64,000 nucleotides of DNA from Aphrophora alni (lineage: Eukaryota > Arthropoda > Insecta > Hemiptera > Aphrophoridae): positions 42,650,368 to 42,714,367 of the forward strand of contig OY740768.1 in the NCBI GenBank assembly GCA_963513935.1. The letters are read 5' to 3'. The notes beneath the pieces are model-generated. The model did no database searches. It was not told where the DNA came from and saw nothing but the letters and a program-made list of their open reading frames with translations. Position numbers and translations under genes: made by a program. This document shows positions 61,801-64,000 of this stretch, piece by piece (positions within the stretch are counted from its first letter, which is position 1; each line of letters begins with the position of its first letter).

Positions 61801-62619
61801 AAATCAATAAAAAATTATGTATATGTTATAAAAAAATCATCTTTAAACATGTAACCTTAAATAGTGGTGGAATTTTTAATGACAATTAGTAAAGTTTAAA
61901 AAAAGTCTTCATCATTTCCTTCCTACATTTATTTTAATAGAAAGTTACAAATCTTTTCATAAAATTAAAAAAAGAAAGAATAACGGTTCATATATTGAAA
62001 TTTTGAACTTTTAATACATGTCACCTTCATTAGTTGACTACGAAAAGTGTTTCTTATTTATAGTCAAACCTAAATTATTCTTAAGATATGGGTTTCAATA
62101 TTTAAAACCAACACTTACGAAAACAAAACCTATTCCATATATAAGTGAAAATCCAAATCAGAGTTACTGATAACAAATAATATAACGATTTATGGTCGCA
62201 ATCCTAAAAAGGTTAAGTATTATTAAATCAGATAAAGCGATTTCTATCATTGTTGAAGACAGTATAAAACTGTTTGTGCTAACAGCTTTAAACAATACAT
62301 TAAAATGACAATTGTAATGCGTTATGATTGCTTGGGATCCACTAACCACTCTAAATAATCCACTCTGAAGACCAATAACCACTCTAGGTAACAACCAGCT
62401 CTTAATGAGTTAATCGTAATAAACTGATTTGGATGACACATTTAATTATAAGTGACTCTACCACAACTCAGAGTGGTCAAGCCTATGGACCTATTATTAA
62501 TAGTTTCCACGGTGAGACACAATATATTTAGGACTTCACGAGAATCTCACGAACGTCAGTACCAGACATATTCATTTAGAAAACTCAATATAAATATAAC
62601 TAAATAAAATAATGTGACC
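58853..62619. other. AT-rich non-coding stretch
   Basis: Very AT-rich with no convincing frame. There is a short cluster of AACCACTCTA/ATCCACTCTG repeats at 62341-62385. Nothing else is seen. Confidence 0.5.
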
Positions 62620-62893
62620 CTATACGACTTTTGTTAAGTTCTTCTGCACATTACAAACTACCCGTTCTCTCCCCCTATGTCACATAGGCTTTCCTCTCAT
62701 CAACTGAGAAAAAACACTAAACACGTTAACCAAGTCTGGACCACAAGGAGATTTTACTAAAGTCTTTACACAATGGTGTATTGCAACCACGATTGGCAAT
62801 CAAGGTTGGTCTCAGACCTGAACTGCAACCAAGTGGACTTAAACCAATAACCGTGACGCTAAAGCGTTACACAGTTAACAAGTAAAAAAAATT
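62620..62893 (-). repeat. Possible tRNA-derived SINE, minus strand
   Basis: On the minus strand GTGTAACGCTTTAGCGTCAC (A-box-like region, from about 62873) is followed by GGTTTAAGTCC (B-box-like, about 62848-62838). A GC-richer body runs down to about 62620. It is weaker than the other two SINE heads because the A box is degenerate. Confidence 0.35.
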
Positions 62894-64000
62894 ATAAAAT
62901 TGTCAAGAGAAAACTTTGGTGTATTCCAATTTAGACGCGAAACGTTTCTATTTTTGTTCCTTCCTTTAATGCGATTTGGTACATTAATTCATGTATAAAT
63001 TTTCATGTGTCAACAAAATTTGATCGAAATCGTTGGGCATTAAAACAAATCATTTACGTTTTATAATGTGTAAATGGTTCATTTTAATTTTTAACCAGTA
63101 GACCCTAAGTTGCACAACTGAAAATTTAGGAGATTTGGTGTCTAATTTATTTTGTTTGTGTTATTTTTAGTTACTAAAATTTGTTCAAAAACATTAAACA
63201 TTTTGAGAAAAGAAAGATTTGTACTTTGTTCTTATTGAAAGTACCAATAATATTTGATGTATCAAACAAATAAAAAATGCGTCTGTAGTTACAACGCCAT
63301 ATATATATAAAGTAACATCGGTTTGAAATATATTACAGCTCACAGACGATTTGCACACAAGATGGACATCATAACACATCATAAAAAGTTATTTTTAGAG
63401 TTAAGGACCTCAAAAATCCACTATTTTAATGTAAGTATATAAATATAACATATTCTAAGAAACTTGAAGATTTTTTTAATCGTAATAATTTCTATAAATT
63501 ATATACTCATGAAAAGTAAAAAATTAACATGACCCCTTGAATTTACAATAATAAAACTGTAAAAAGCATTATTTATCATCTAAATCACATAAAAACTCAA
63601 TGTTAAAATCCTTGATTTGTTGAATATCTTTACTATTCTTGACTTTTCGTTCTACAGCACTGTTTCGCTGCTCACTGGTAGCTTCTTCATGCGTAAAACA
63701 CTTAAACTTAAATTATCACATAAGTGTATATTTAATTTATATATTTCCACAACTTTGAAGTTTACACAAATTAAATACCGTACATATAACATTATAAAAA
63801 CATTCCAAGTAGAACTCATCATTAAAAAATGTGACCACATTAGTAAAGTCTATTGAATTACAAATAATTTCAACAAGAATTAGAAAGACTTTCAAAAAAT
63901 CAAGGTAATTATAATGTACGCAATTTGTGAAAGGCAAACAGAATATATACTAAATGTTACAAATTTGTAAAACAAATAAACAAATTGATAGAGCTACAGC
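62894..64000. other. AT-rich non-coding stretch
   Basis: The frames at 63617-63856, 63652-63840 and 63737-63937 overlap each other on both strands, and none resembles a protein. Nothing else is identified. Confidence 0.5.

Overview
The window looks like eukaryotic, very probably insect, nuclear DNA. It is strongly AT-rich and full of microsatellites. It carries degenerate transposable elements of families common in arthropods (DUF4817-type mariner, Transib, MULE, Ty3/Gypsy, Jockey/CR1-like non-LTR elements) and tRNA-derived SINE heads. No intact protein-coding gene is visible, and nothing resembles bacterial operons. The species cannot be named from the sequence; a hemipteran-like insect is only a guess.

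Layout. 0-6 kb: AT-rich non-coding DNA with a SINE head near 1.75 kb. 6.09-7.02 kb: a very regular tandem array of nine 103-104 bp units. 11.15-13.0 kb: a decayed MULE with collinear long inverted ends and a broken transposase, plus an internal perfect hairpin. 15.9-16.2 kb: a second SINE, minus strand. 17.26-18.4 kb: an old, diverged ~140-180 bp tandem array. 19.07-19.34 kb: a Gypsy-type LTR with a possible primer-binding site. 21.3-21.5 kb: a GC-rich island with a good splice donor, possibly a host first exon. 25-26 kb: mariner and non-LTR debris. 29.4-29.6 kb: the best candidate for a host coding exon. 32.3 and 33.5 kb: further RT and transposase debris. 40.6-42.6 kb: duplicated, foldback and dispersed repeats. 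44.1 kb: another LTR copy.

The most informative region is 44.95-48.35 kb. A mariner-like element flanked by TA dinucleotides (original length about 1.35 kb) is split by a 2047-bp Transib element. The Transib ends begin with CACAGTG, the same heptamer as V(D)J recombination signals, and it is bounded by a perfect 5-bp duplication CGCCG. The Transib in turn contains a foldback repeat and two remnant transposase exons. Next, at 49.1-51.4 kb, lies a decayed Ty3/Gypsy pol (RT, RNase H, integrase) on the minus strand with an LTR at its 3' end. At 55.0-56.4 kb is a decayed non-LTR reverse transcriptase with a YADD motif, interrupted by a GC-rich insertion and flanked by copies of a ~160-bp repeat. 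The last 7 kb is mostly featureless AT-rich DNA with one duplicated repeat and one SINE-like head.

The window is best read as intergenic or long-intron DNA recording successive transposon insertions, with two weak host-exon candidates on the minus strand. All element identities come from reading translations and recalling family motifs. None was tested by a database search.
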